Assembly: GCA_038380435.1 (NCBI GenBank)
Contig: JAWZYU010000056.1
Location: forward strand, 1,240,001 to 1,304,000
Direction of reading: 5' to 3'
DNA from: Ryuthela nishihirai
Lineage: Eukaryota > Arthropoda > Arachnida > Araneae > Heptathelidae
Length of the DNA: 64,000 nt
In this document: positions 46,324 to 56,689 of the stretch, piece by piece
Position numbering within the stretch: position 1 is the first letter of the stretch
How the letters are laid out: each line of letters starts with the position of its first letter
Made by a program: the position numbers and the translations under genes
Notes under the pieces: generated by a model
What the model was told of the DNA's origin: nothing
The model's database searches: none
Seen by the model: only the letters and a program-made list of their open reading frames with translations

Positions 46324-46418
46324 CAAAATTTCTGATTTAGATTATGCAGATGATTTAGCTGTGTTGGCTAATAGCCAACACAGCCAAATCATCTGCATAA
46401 TCTAAATCAGAAATTTTG
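46324..46418. repeat. 47-bp near-perfect hairpin at the RT catalytic block
   Basis: Bases 46324-46370 hold the LINE segment encoding the DYADDLAVLAN region. Bases 46372-46418 are its reverse complement with one mismatch and a 1-nt spacer. Other L1x copies continue here with TGATGTTGATGAGATGAA, so the inverted copy replaces normal sequence. Confidence 0.92.
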
Positions 46419-47305
46419 TTTGACGAGACGAATTTCCATTAGGGCTGTAGATGAGTGGTAATATAGTTGGTTTGGTGATAAACAGAGATAAAACTAAAGT
46501 GATGAAAATTTGTCAAGCAGTTGGTGCTTCGGTCACTCTGAATGGTTGCATCCTTGAGCAAGGGTCTCAGTTTAATTATCATGGGAGTTATGCAACAGAT
46601 ACTGGTGATGTGTGACATGATATTAACAGGCAAATAGGGATTGCATCTGGGACTTTTAGGAATCTATGGAGAGTGTGGAGAAATAGGCGTATGAAAAGAA
46701 ATGTACCTAAAGACTAGAAACTTGATGCATTTGATTCTAGATGCTTACACAGTATCTACGGTATTAGGTGTTTCAAATTTATAAGTAATGAAGAGGTTAG
46801 GCAAAGGAGTCAGCAACCTCCTCTAAGCAGTATTATTATGCAGAGAGAGACTCAGTAGGTTTGGACATGTTGCCCATATAGATAATTATAGATTAGCGAA
46901 TAGGATTATGAACAGGGTGCCTAAAGGCCTCAGAAAGATGGGGAGACCTAAGATGTGGTGGGAAGACAATGTCAAACAGAACTTTGTTAGAATTGGTATG
47001 CAGTGGCGAGATGCAGCAGATATAGCTCAGGACAGATATGCTTGGAGAATTAAATTGCGTGGTCTGGTTGGATCTCTGTAGCCCATGGCTGCTTGAGGAT
47101 GATGATGATGAATCTACACACCCAAAGAAACAGTATAAAAATTGTAAACTGTTTTTGGTCCCCTTTAACTCAATATTTGGTCTTGAAATCTGGGGCAAAA
47201 ATCAAAAAAGGTTTGTAAGACAAGAAATACTGTAGATATCGGCCAAAAATACAACTTAAAAGTATAACCTTTGTTACGAGCTCATTTAACAGTATAAATT
47301 TTGTT

Positions 47306-47439
47306 AAGATATCACTCTGAATTTAATATCGATCAATTTTAGAGGAAAAATTGTTATTAGGAGGTCATGGGTTTGTATCCCACCTGGCTCAAGACATTTC
47401 CTCTAAAACTGATCGATGTTAAATTCAGAGTGATATCTT
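47306..47439. mobile_element. Foldback module carrying a half tRNA-like (B box) segment
   Basis: Arms of 41 bp (47306-47346 and 47399-47439) are reverse complements with a few mismatches, starting AAGATATCACTCTGAATTTA. The 52-bp center has GGAGGTCATGGGTTTGTATC, the T-arm of the tRNA-Thr-like module, and CACCTGGCTCAAGACA. The same TTTTAGAGGAAAAATTGT flank is found throughout the array at 59455-61330, so this is a solo member of that family. Confidence 0.75.
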
Positions 47440-47450
47440 CCTTAATATCT

Positions 47451-47648
47451 AGCCGCCCCATAAGCAAGTAGTTAGCGTGCTTGGCTACTGATCTAAGGGA
47501 CCTGGTTCGAGCCCCGGGTAAGGCATGGATGTGTGTTTTGTTTTTCTGCTGAGGTCCTGCCATCCTCACAGACCTTCTACTATGGCATATAAACTGATAG
47601 GCTCCTGTCAGACCTCTGTGGCAAGCAGCTGCCTGAGGGGGTATTTTT
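47451..47648 (+). mobile_element. SINE-B copy, near full length
   Basis: AGCCGCCCCATAAGCAAGTA begins a slightly altered D arm, then TTAGCGTGCTTGGCTACTGA, box B GGTTCGAGCCCCGGGTAAGG, the conserved body and palindromic tail ending GAGGGGGTATTTTTTT. It is adjacent to the foldback module. Confidence 0.88.
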
Positions 47649-47866
47649 TTTATACATCAAATATGTCGAAAAAAATATCTTCAACATAAATTTTGTTGTT
47701 GTTTTTTTAGTCCTTTAAGAGTTATCTGTACAATGTTAGGGAAATGCATTATCTAGCACTGTTTTACTGTACACAAGGAATCATAATGAACAGTGTTTTG
47801 AAAATAAAAAAAGGTAAATTTTGTTCAATCGATTCCCTTTTATTTTCTTGTCTCCTATTAACATTA

Positions 47867-48057
47867 GTGCCGTCCCATGGCCGAGTGGTTAGTGCACTTG
47901 GCTACTAAGGAACCTGGGTAAGGCAAGGATGTATGTGTCGTTTTTTTTGCTGAGGTCCTGCCATCCACTCAGACCTACTTTGGCATATAAACTGACAGGC
48001 TCCTGTCAGACCTCTGTGGCAAGCAGCTGCTTGAGGGGGTATTTATTTATTTTTATT
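47867..48057 (+). mobile_element. SINE-B copy with 11-bp target duplication
   Basis: The head CCCATGGCCGAGTGGTTAGT is intact but part of the anticodon and T arms is deleted (ACTAAGGAACCTGGGTAAGG). The palindromic tail is complete. TATTAACATTA flanks the element (47856-47866 and 48058-48068). Confidence 0.9.
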
Positions 48058-48249
48058 TATTAACATTACAACACTGGATAAGGCCTCATTTGGAAGCTAT
48101 TTTAATGAATTTAAAATGAGATAACACAAGTACATTAATACAGAGAATATTTTCACGGTAACTGACATTGAATTTGATCTTGAATACAAAAAAATTGTAT
48201 TACCTATGTTAGTAACCTTTATACTAAATTTCAAGATGAGATTGCTCCT

Positions 48250-48271
48250 CCCCCCCCCCCCCCCCCCCCCC
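48250..48271 (+). repeat. Poly-C tract of 22
   Basis: Twenty-two consecutive C residues. Its length equals the G22 tract at 9351; this may be coincidence or a consequence of sequencing limits. Confidence 0.8.
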
Positions 48272-48279
48272 GATTTTAT

Positions 48280-48915
48280 CTGATTATACAGCAAATTGCT
48301 CTACAAAAGTTTTTTTTTTAATCTAGCAGTTGCTATACAAAATATATTAACCTTTCATCAAATCATGAAAAAAACTTGTTTTTTTTCTACCTTGTATTTA
48401 TATTCTTAGTAAAATACTATAATGGAGGAAATCTCATATATCTGGCAGTCACTCTTTGAAGAGATCTAGCAATTTGGGGCTGAATCCGACCTCAGATTTA
48501 GTCTTCATAAAATATCCAATGTTTTCTTTCAATTACACTGAAATCAGTTGATTTGTTGTTACAAAATTTTTATGGAAATGTGGTGTCAGTCGTGTATTGT
48601 TCTAGTTATTTATTTCATTGTGTCTTAAACATAACACTATGGTTATAGATCTGTTGCAAAAAAACCTTCACTTCAAGTACTCATTTGTGTATTCTATAAG
48701 TGGATGGTGAAATAATTTCTAGTGTTGTAGTAATTAAACCACATTCATATAGAAATTCAGATTACACTTTATACAACTGGACAAATGGATTAAGCCAATT
48801 AATTTTACAATGGTTATGAAGATAGTATATCATTGTTGATGGGCTGCTTTTTTTTCTTGTTCCATAGAATTTTACAGAGATCTGTACAATTTTTTAAAGA
48901 AAAACAATGGCAACA
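48280..48915. other. Unannotated sequence
   Basis: AT-rich, no repeat or exon recognised. The minus-strand frame 48814-49014 overlaps the LINE 3' end and is a chance frame. Confidence 0.45.
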
Positions 48916-48920
48916 TTTAG

Positions 48921-50598
48921 GCATCATCCTCAAGCAACCGTGGGATACAGAGGTCCAACCAGATGGTGCAATATAGTTCTCCAAACCCATCTGTTCTGAG
49001 CTGCATCTGACCACTGTAGCCCAATTCTAAGGAGATCCTGTTTCACACTGTCTGCCCACCACATCCTAGGTCTCCCCATCTTTCTGAGACTTTTTAAGCA
49101 CACTGTTCATAACCTTATTTGTTAATCTAGTTATGTTTATGGGCAACACAACCAAACTAACAATCTCTCTCTCTCTCTACACAATATGCTGCTGAAAAGA
49201 GATTGTCAACTCCTTTGCTAATCACTTCATTACTTACAAAGTTGAATCACCTAATGCCCAAGATACTGCATAAGCATCTAGAATCAAAAGCATAAAGTTT
49301 CCTGTTATATTGTTTACAAAGAGTCCATGTTTCACTACCATAACTAACCTTAGAAAGAATCAAATTATTATTGAGCCTGATTTTAGTCTTTAGGTGTATT
49401 TGCCTATTTCTCCCCACTCTCCATAGATTCTTAAAAGTCCCAGCATAAATCCCTATTCTTCCGTTTATCTCAGGCTGCACATGACAGCCATTCAGATTAA
49501 CTGAACCACAGCCTGCCTGACTGATTTTCATCACTTTTTTCTCTGTTTATAACCAAACCTACCCTACTACCAGTCTCATCAACAGCTCGAATAAAAGAAT
49601 TCATCTCATCAGCATCATTTGCCAAAAGGGCTAATCATCAGCATAATCTAAATTCGGAAATTTTCGTATCTCCGGACCATCTAAGGCCAAAATCTTCCCC
49701 TTGCAGTGAATTCCACATAACATAATCAATAACCAAGCTAAAGAAAAAAGGAGACAAAATGCATCCTTGTCAAATACCTGCCGCAATGCCAAACTATTGC
49801 TACAAGCCTTACCAACTCTTACACATGACTCAGTGTTATTATAGAAAGCTTTCATTATGTTAACTAACTTATCTGGTATGTGCATACGACTCACGATCAA
49901 CCATAAATTATAATGGTGAATAGAGTCAAAAGCCTTTTTGAAATCTACAAAGCTAATAACCAAAGGCTTCTAGTCATTTCTAAAGAATCTACCTAGGTGA
50001 AAAAAATCCGATCAATTACATCCCCATCACTCCTGAATCCACACTGCTCAGCATACAAGTACACGTCAACCAGATTCTTAATTCTATTAAGCACAATCAT
50101 GCAAAGAACTTTACCTGGAACAGAAAGTAAGCTGATACCCCTATAGTTATTACAAGAACTGCAATCATCATTTATAAAAATAGGGATAATAATAGCTCTG
50201 GGCAAAATCCTTGGGAACAATACCTCTATCATAAAAGATATTAAAAATTTCAGTCATCCCTGTAGTAACCGAAACATTTTCAGCTCTAAGTATTTCAGTA
50301 GAAATTTCATCTACACCTTGGGTTTTATGTAGTATAAGCTTAGAAATAGCAAAATAACTTCAGACTATGTTATAGGGCCAACATTAAAGCGAGTAATACA
50401 TCTATCATCATTACAAACAATGGGAGTAGAACTAACCACATTGTTTAGAACATCATTGAAATGCTCAACCCATCCAGCCATAACAGAATCCTGACCTTCA
50501 GTAGCCTTACTATGTTTATACTTCACTCCCTTTATATCAGCCCGTTTCTTCTTACAAAAAACATTAACTATCTGGTACAGCTCTCTGTTGTCTAGCAT
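48921..50598 (-). mobile_element. L1x LINE copy, 5'-truncated
   Basis: The 3' tail is GCATCATCCTCAAGC at 48921. Minus-strand RT pieces are at 49993-50232 (RAIIIPIFINDDCS, NNYRGISLLSVPGKVLCMIV), 49631-49963 (VISFVDFKKAFDSIHHYNLW) and 49247-49534 (LSKVSYGSETWTLCKQY). Several frameshifts and an insertion of unrelated codons, such as VYLYAEQCGFRS, are present. Matching ends near 50598. Confidence 0.87.
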
Positions 50599-50982
50599 AT
50601 TTTTAAATATATAATTTTTGTGCAATAGACATTTTTTCATCTGCAAATCATATGTTTAAAAATATGACATTTTTATACATATTTTTAACCTTGAAGCCTC
50701 TTTTATACCTATTTCTAAATTAGAACTCTTTGAAGACTTCAGTTATGCTCTCAAAGACCACTTCTAATTCTAAATTTTATACCAATGAGGTCCTCGCCAA
50801 CTGCAGTATCATCAGTTGCAAGTTCAATGTATAACACAACCACCACAATTGATCAAGGCTTACTATACTCTATTTTAACTCAACTGATGTTTTATTCAAA
50901 ACAAGAACAATGGTACATCACATTTCTGAAGATGTTGTGAGTTTTAATATAAATAAAACAAAGCTTGGATGCTTTTTTTGCT

Positions 50983-51090
50983 TATTTTTAGTGTTGCCTA
51001 TGAGATATGAGCAATAATTTTATAAAATGCAATCTATATTTAAATTTACAATTGACTTAGACATTTCATATTTCATTATCATCCTCAAGC
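50983..51090 (-). repeat. Left arm of a 108-bp inverted duplication
   Basis: Reverse complement of 53280-53387 with few mismatches. It contains CAATCTATATTTAAATTTAC and ends with an L1x 3' tail fragment (TTCATTATCATCCTCAAGC). The two arms face each other around the Tc1-like element at 51327-53162. Confidence 0.85.
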
Positions 51091-51119
51091 TTGTTTTAAG
51101 CAATAAAACAAGCTAGTTT

Positions 51120-51235
51120 TTTTTAAAAGGAGGGGGGGGGAGGATCAAGTGACACAACCAAGCTGGAAAAGGGGATGGGGGATGGCCCCTCTTGCCACCC
51201 CCACTACTAGATCTGGCCTTGTATGAAACAATACA
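51120..51235 (+). repeat. G-rich repeat fragment
   Basis: GGAGGGGGGGGAGGATC is followed by GGATGGCCCCTCTTGCC and CCACCCCCACTACTAG. The composition stands out from its surroundings and looks like a fragment of an interspersed repeat, family unknown. Confidence 0.4.
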
Positions 51236-51244
51236 GAATATCAT

Positions 51245-51280
51245 CATGAATGCTATAATACATATATTATAGCATTCATG
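51245..51280. repeat. Perfect 16-bp hairpin
   Basis: CATGAATGCTATAATA and its exact reverse complement are separated by CATA. It lies just outside the Tc1-like element's left end. Confidence 0.85.
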
Positions 51281-51326
51281 AAATAAAAAAATAAAAAAAA
51301 GCTAAGTAAATTTAACTTTTGTATCA

Positions 51327-53162
51327 TACACTGGCAGAAATTGAAAAAAGAACACCCAAAAGAATTCCTTTAGGAACATCATATTATAAAAGCTAAGGGC
51401 AACAGAAAACCATGATCCAAGACTGAAAGTCATTGGATGAAATAATGACGTCACTGAGAACGACAAGATGCAAATGTACGCAGCACATATTTAAGGACTA
51501 GGGTGTGAAGAAAGAAGTTATTCGTCTTGAATCATGTTGATCAGTGCTCTTTGAAGAAGCTACTGTGGCTGGACAATGCAGGTTACAACATTTGTTCAGT
51601 TAGAGGAGTTTGAGTGAGATCATATAGTGGGTTTTTGGGAATCAGGTTGGTCTTTTCATCAAATTGCACACTACACTGGACGAGAGGTAGCAGTGGTATG
51701 ATGATGGTGTCGATGGTTAGTAGAGCATTTGCACACTCGCAGACATGGTTCTGGGCAATACAGAGTTATGGAAGCATGAGAGGATTGGCTTATCAGGAGG
51801 AAGGTGGTGGCAGAGCAGACATCTACAGTGACACAAATTCAATCAATGTCTACAAGAACGATACACCATCATCTTTTGGAAGCAGGACTAATGGCACATG
51901 TGCTGCTGGCACGGTTACCACTGTCACCTCGTCACTGTCGAGCATGTTTGCAGTGGCATCAAGAACAAGTTCATTGGAAGGAAGAATGAGTCTATGGTCT
52001 TCAGTGATGAAAGCCGATTCTGCTTAGGAGTGTCTGATGGTTGTTTACACATCCAGAGGTGACAAGGTGAGCAGCTTCTTCCATTGTGCATCTCTAGTGA
52101 CACACAGGGCCCACGCTGAGTATCATGGTGTGGGGAGCAATTAGATATCACTCTCTCTATTTTTTTTATGTCTGGTGTTTGTACAGGGTACATTGGGTTG
52201 GGTTGTTTTACCTCTGAGTGGCACTCTTTTGCACACCATGAGCTAAATGGCCAGGCCATAAGGATCCCAAAGACTCAGAAAAGGTTGGGGAAGGGGACCC
52301 ACTGGAACAGCTGTTGGGAGACAGATGAGTAGCCTCCTGTCAAGGCCATCCAGAGTGTTATTTAAAGTGCACAGTGTATGTCTCTCCTGCACATGGGGCC
52401 ATGGCTTAATGTCCCATCCAATGAACAGTGGCCTTTATAAGCCCATCAGTGTCCCCACCGACCGTGGGCAAGGTGGGAAGTTTTGTGGAGATAAATTTCA
52501 ATGCTGACCCAGCTGGGACTCGAACCTGGGAACTGCAGATTACGAGCCTGGCATGCTACTATTTGAGCCACCCCCCCCACTCGTGTGTGTGTGTGTGTGT
52601 GTGTACAGGGTACACTGAATAGCAATACAAACAACAGCGACATCGTATCGTCAGTCATCCTGCCATACTTGAGTGTAATTCCAAATGCAATATTCCAGCA
52701 GGATAATGTGCACCCACACTCCACCTGGGCAACTTAGCATGCTCTTCAGGCAGTGCACCAACTCCTTTGGCCAGCATGCTCTCCGAACTTGTCTCTAATC
52801 GAGCATGTCTCGGACTGGATTGGACAAAGACTCTTCTGCAGATCGTGGCAGGCAACAACCATCTCTGAATTACATGTCCAAGTTGAAAGCACATGGAATG
52901 GTATTCCCCAGCGTGATATCCAGCATTTGTACAATCGATTGCATGTCAGATTGGAAGCTTGTATTGCTGCTCGAGAAGGTTCAACACCTTATTAAAATGT
53001 GCCTTCTGTAAAATGTAATACTCATTAAAAGGTAAAATAAACATTGAATCACTTCACACGTGTGATCACTAACCTTTCTCAACAAGTCATTTCTACTAAA
53101 TAAATCTCGTAGATTACGCTTCAATTGTTAGTGGTGTTCTTTTTTCAATATCCACCAGTGTA
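51327..53162 (+). mobile_element. Tc1-like transposon T4 split by a SINE
   Basis: The left end TACACTGGCAGAAATTGAAA and the right end, reverse complement TACACTGGTGGATATTGAAA, form good inverted repeats beginning TA. Plus-strand transposase pieces include RTIHHHLLEAGL (51804-51989), PLSPRHCRACLQWHQEQVHW and VFSDESRFCL with the first catalytic Asp in a shifted frame. After the SINE come FQQDNVHPHSTW, LLWPACSPNLSLIEHVSDWI and ISELHVQVESTWNGIPQRDI with LYNRLHVRLEACIAAREGST. The frames shift several times, so it is inactive. Without the SINE it would be about 1.4 kb. Confidence 0.92.
52193..52601 (-). mobile_element. SINE-A copy in Tc1, with perfect 13-bp target duplication
   Basis: A complete element with head (box B GGTTCGAGTCCC, box A region altered to GGCTCAAATAGTAGCATG) is flanked by TGTACAGGGTACA at 52180-52192 and 52602-52614. 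A (GT)9-like run (52584-52603) adjoins the head, so the 5' end is extended. Removing the SINE and one duplication restores the transposase reading context. Confidence 0.94.
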
Positions 53163-53224
53163 TGACAAGCATCACAATACACTATGTACACTGGTTTAAA
53201 ATTGTTATTCGCATATATCTAAAT

Positions 53225-53295
53225 ATGTGTTTGGAGAACTAAATTGCATAATCTGGTTGGACTTCAGTAGCCCATGACTGCTTGAGGATGATAAT
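53225..53295 (+). mobile_element. L1x 3'-end fragment
   Basis: GGAGAACTAAATTGCATAAT to GCTTGAGGATGATAATGA matches the last ~65 bp of the LINE. It overlaps the right arm of the inverted duplication. Confidence 0.7.
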
Positions 53296-53387
53296 GAAAT
53301 ATGACATGTCTAAGTCAATTGTAAATTTAAATATAGATTGCATTTTATAAAATTATTGCTCATCTCTCATAACCAACACTAAAAATA
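53280..53387 (+). repeat. Right arm of the 108-bp inverted duplication
   Basis: Reverse complement of 50983-51090. It starts with the LINE tail GCTTGAGGATGATAATGAAA and ends AACCAACACTAAAAATA. Confidence 0.85.
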
Positions 53388-53459
53388 CACATTTATCTAA
53401 TACTGCATTGACTGAAATTTTCAGTCTTGTAGAATCTACAAAGTAACTACTCATATGGT

Positions 53460-53525
53460 GGATATATATATATACTATTTTTATATTATATATTTATTTT
53501 ATATATATATATACTATATTTTTTT
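53460..53525 (+). repeat. TA microsatellites
   Basis: Two TA tracts (about 53462-53474 and 53501-53514) separated by T-rich sequence. Confidence 0.8.
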
Positions 53526-53544
53526 AACTCATGTTTATGGAAAA

Positions 53545-53645
53545 AATTAGTGTTGTCGCGTGTGTGGGATTCAAACCCACATCTGTCCAAATTCCTGTCA
53601 GAGTGTTCTAAGATCACTAAACTAACCCTGGCTCTGTTTTTTTCC
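53545..53645 (-). mobile_element. tRNA-like SINE fragment (family E, minus)
   Basis: Read on the minus strand, GGGTTAGTTTAGTGATCTTA resembles box A with the D loop, and GGGTTTGAATCCCACACACG is a good box B. A tail of ACACTAATTTTTTCC follows. It resembles the plus-strand fragment at 3515. A working tRNA is unlikely because the spacing and acceptor ends do not pair. Confidence 0.55.
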
Positions 53646-53659
53646 ACTAATGTGACCTA

Positions 53660-54115
53660 TCAATCTCCCATCATATTTGCTTCCAGTGCAATCTATGATT
53701 GCAGAAGGCAACTTTTACTTTTTAATGTTGCACTTTTTAAGATGCGACTTTAAAATAACGTTCAACACAAATAACGTAATTTTAGACAAACTTGTTGTAC
53801 AGCTTTTATCATGAATATACTAAGTTTTAAGATGCGACTGTTTTCGGTATGGTCAATTTCAACACAATTAACAATAGCATTAGTAGTTTTAAAAATATTG
53901 CTTCCAAATATCCTTAAAATTGAGTTTTTAAACCTTTCTTATTAGTTTTTTTATAAATCATTTCTAGTTAAGACAGAAAAATTTTTTACTACAGAGGAAA
54001 TTCTTACTGAAGCTTTTAAAGTATCAAATTTCATCCAAATCAAAAATGTTCAGCAAACAACTGTAACTTGGAGATAATAGTGTAGTTAAAAACAGTGAAA
54101 TTATTATTTTATATT
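53660..54115. other. Unannotated sequence
   Basis: AT-rich, with no identified repeat. The phrase TTTAAGATGCGACT occurs twice, near 53736 and 53825, in what looks like a degraded direct repeat. Confidence 0.4.
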
Positions 54116-54117
54116 AT

Positions 54118-54665
54118 TTACTGTAGGAAGCATTAAACATTATAAGAACCATTGTTAAAGTCAATGGAGTGCTATTCTCATGGTTACATGACATCCATCG
54201 CTAACTTTGATGTTTATGCTTCCATCCACTTGAAGCTCATGAACATAAAGTCTGGAATGATAAGTTGCACTAAGCATCCAGCTTACACTCAATATGTCAA
54301 GCTGGACTGGTATTTTGCTATGAAAATAAGTACTATCTTACTTCAGTGTCATTGAAAGTTATTGAAATGGTCAATACCAATAGGTGACAATCAGCTTGCA
54401 TCCATGTAAAGTAACATCTTCTAACATGGACTTTTTTTATGATACAAACAGGAAAAGTCACAGGACACTGCTATTTCCATTTAGTCAAACTTCTCTTCTA
54501 ATCAAAGTAGATACTACATCAGCAGAATCCATCACACATTGCACCAAACTTTCGTTCATCGACTTCAAAATGGAAGGTAACACAACGAATGTTATGTAAC
54601 CATGAGAATAGTATTCCATTGATTCTAACAATTGTTTGTATAATATTTAAAGGTTTCTATTTAAT
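54118..54665. mobile_element. Terminal-inverted-repeat element of ~550 bp, family unknown
   Basis: The ends are ~75-bp inverted repeats. The left (54118-54192) contains TTCTCATGGTTACATGACAT, and the right (54590-54665) holds its counterpart ATGTTATGTAACCATGAGAA. Outer parts also match (TTAAACATTATAAGAACCAT and TTAAATATTATACAAACAAT when oriented). The interior has two short open frames (54152-54355, 54384-54599) without motifs. It fits a MITE or non-autonomous DNA transposon. Confidence 0.7.
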
Positions 54666-54669
54666 TGTA

Positions 54670-56304
54670 AGATTAACAGTCAATGTGTGATATGTCTTGT
54701 TTTTTGAAATTGTGAATTAGAAATTTTATATATATGTACAATGAAACTATAGACAATAAATTATTTAGCATTGGAACTTGGATATTAAGTCCAGAATCTT
54801 TATCCATGTAAAACTGCCAGCTTTAGAGATGTTTATTTAATAAGCTAAACAGATAAAGTTGGAGGGGTGATGGAAAAGATTCTGCGATGAACAGAAATTG
54901 CTTTACTGTGAGTTTTTCTTGCCTCTAGGAATTTTTAATACCGATTCCAAGAGTACCATGGTGTAATGCACTATAAATGACAAGCATTGTCAGGTAGAAA
55001 TAAACCTCTTTGAAAGTAGTGGCCATTTCTGGCAAATTGCTGACTTTAACTTTGGCAACATGGCTAAGTATACAGCTGTGCTAATAGTATGTCATCATGG
55101 AATGAAGTTCACAAAAATTGTGCATTGCATGTGCCTAAAGATTCTACCCATCAGTTTCCCTGCAGATTTTAACACTTTAACCTTCTTGATTTTGATCGAT
55201 GTCAGATGTTTCCTTAGAAAAGTATGCAGAAATTTTGCTTTGTTTTCTTCTAGTTTTTAATGTTCAAACTATCATAAAATATAATATTTATTAATAAAAA
55301 GGTATATTATTTTTTGAATCCAACAAGTTAGAGAACAATGAAATTGCTGGTCACTGAAAGTTATTAATTAAAAAAAAAAAGATTTTAAGCAAACACCGAC
55401 AAAAAACACAAATAAAATCTTTTTTGGCAAAAATGAAATAAGACTACTTTTCATTATGCCAACTTAGCAATTATGTGAGATTTGTCAGAATATTCCTTGA
55501 CACAATGGTAGGGAAAACTTTTTCACTATGCACAAGTAGCAAGTTTCCACTGATCAAATTCTAATATTCTGTATTAGCACTTTCCACTTAACATAATAGT
55601 GACACCAATTTAGTTTATAGAACTGTTATTTGATAAATAAAGATTTGATAAATACTCTGCAAAAATTAGTCCTACTACATTTTTACAATCAGAACCAAAT
55701 TGGTTAGCAGGACAGAACTCTGAAAATTGGGAAATCTGGTCAGTGTAATTTTGACTATATTTGTGGAAAATGGTACATGGTTTTATTTTCTATTTAATTA
55801 TGTTATTTTATTATTGATGATACTGTTGTATCTCTGAGGCTCAAATATTCTAATGGCTGAGGTTAGGAAATTGGGAATTAGCATACACCCATCCATCTTT
55901 CACCCCTGGTACACAGATCATGCCTGGCAATTTTTATTTACCTATTTCAATCCCCTACCTGGGATAGTGGTTAGAATACCAAATTACTAAGCCAGAAAAT
56001 TTATTATGCTGTATTTATATATTAAGTGATAAACCTGAACAAGGTTAACAAAGCTTCCTGGCCAAAACTTTATTTTTTAAACAAAAAATAATTGATAATC
56101 TCAGAATTACCTGTTGACTTTTAAATACCTAAAAATCAATAAATATTTATTAAAAATAACTTTAGGAAGTGTGCTATTTACCATAACTGTAATGCAGAAC
56201 TGTCAAGGCTTTATCTCTTAAGTGTACACAAGATGGTTAGCAGATGGTGTCACAAAGTCTGGGAGGAGAAATTGCAGTAGATATCCAATAATACAGAAGA
56301 TTGG
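54670..56304. other. Unannotated sequence
   Basis: AT-rich, no LINE, SINE or transposase match. A partial tRNA-like phrase, GATAGTGGTTAGAATACC near 55964, has no convincing box B. The frame 55060-55260 has no splice context and no motif. Confidence 0.4.
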
Positions 56305-56618
56305 AAGGTTTTACCTCTAAGCACCTTTCTTGCACACAATGAGCTCAATGACCAGGTCACAAGGACCCCAAGGACTCAGAGAAGGTTGGAGGAAGGGGGG
56401 GGAGCACTGGACAGCTGTTAGGAGACAGATGGTAGGCTCCTGTCAAGGGCATCCAGTATGCTCTTTAATGTGTACAGGATGTCTCTCCCACACACAGGGC
56501 TACAGTTTTATGTCCCATCTGACGGATGGTGCCCTTTCAACGCCCACCAGTGTCCCCCCCCCCCCACTGACTGAGGGCAGAGTGGGAGTTTTGTGAAGAT
56601 AAATATCAATACTGGTCC
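56305..56618 (-). mobile_element. SINE-A copy, 5'-truncated
   Basis: The tail GGTTTTACCTCTAAGCACC and body can be followed to GATAAATATCAATACTGGTC; the tRNA head is missing. A C12-like run near 56555 lies within the body. Orientation is minus. Confidence 0.85.
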
Positions 56619-56689
56619 CAAAGTTAACCCACTTTGGACACTGTAAAAGTTAAGTAAGATAATGCCATAGCATATTTAAACAATTTATT

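Larger units (their letters stand above)
43780..47112 (+). mobile_element. Longest L1x LINE copy (~3.3 kb), inactive
   Basis: The plus strand shows a leader, an endonuclease (43997-44425: SIGSWNVRTLHRAF, LDILGLQETRWIDKGQ, GVGLLLSRHA; then CYAPTEDADEDEKDRFYGEL and LGDFNATVG in shifted frames), and a linker (44714-45196). The RT follows (45904-46179: MIVLNRIKNLVDSQLHDEQY, GFRSGRRCVDQIFSFRQI), then the LDYADDLAVLAN catalytic block. The tail domain is RMGRPKMWW-like, and the 3' tail is GCTTGAGGATGATGATGATG. Many frameshifts and stops break it. A hAT-type MITE is inserted at 45415-45610, and a hairpin duplication disrupts the coding region just after the catalytic block. The 5' limit is approximate. 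Confidence 0.88.
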
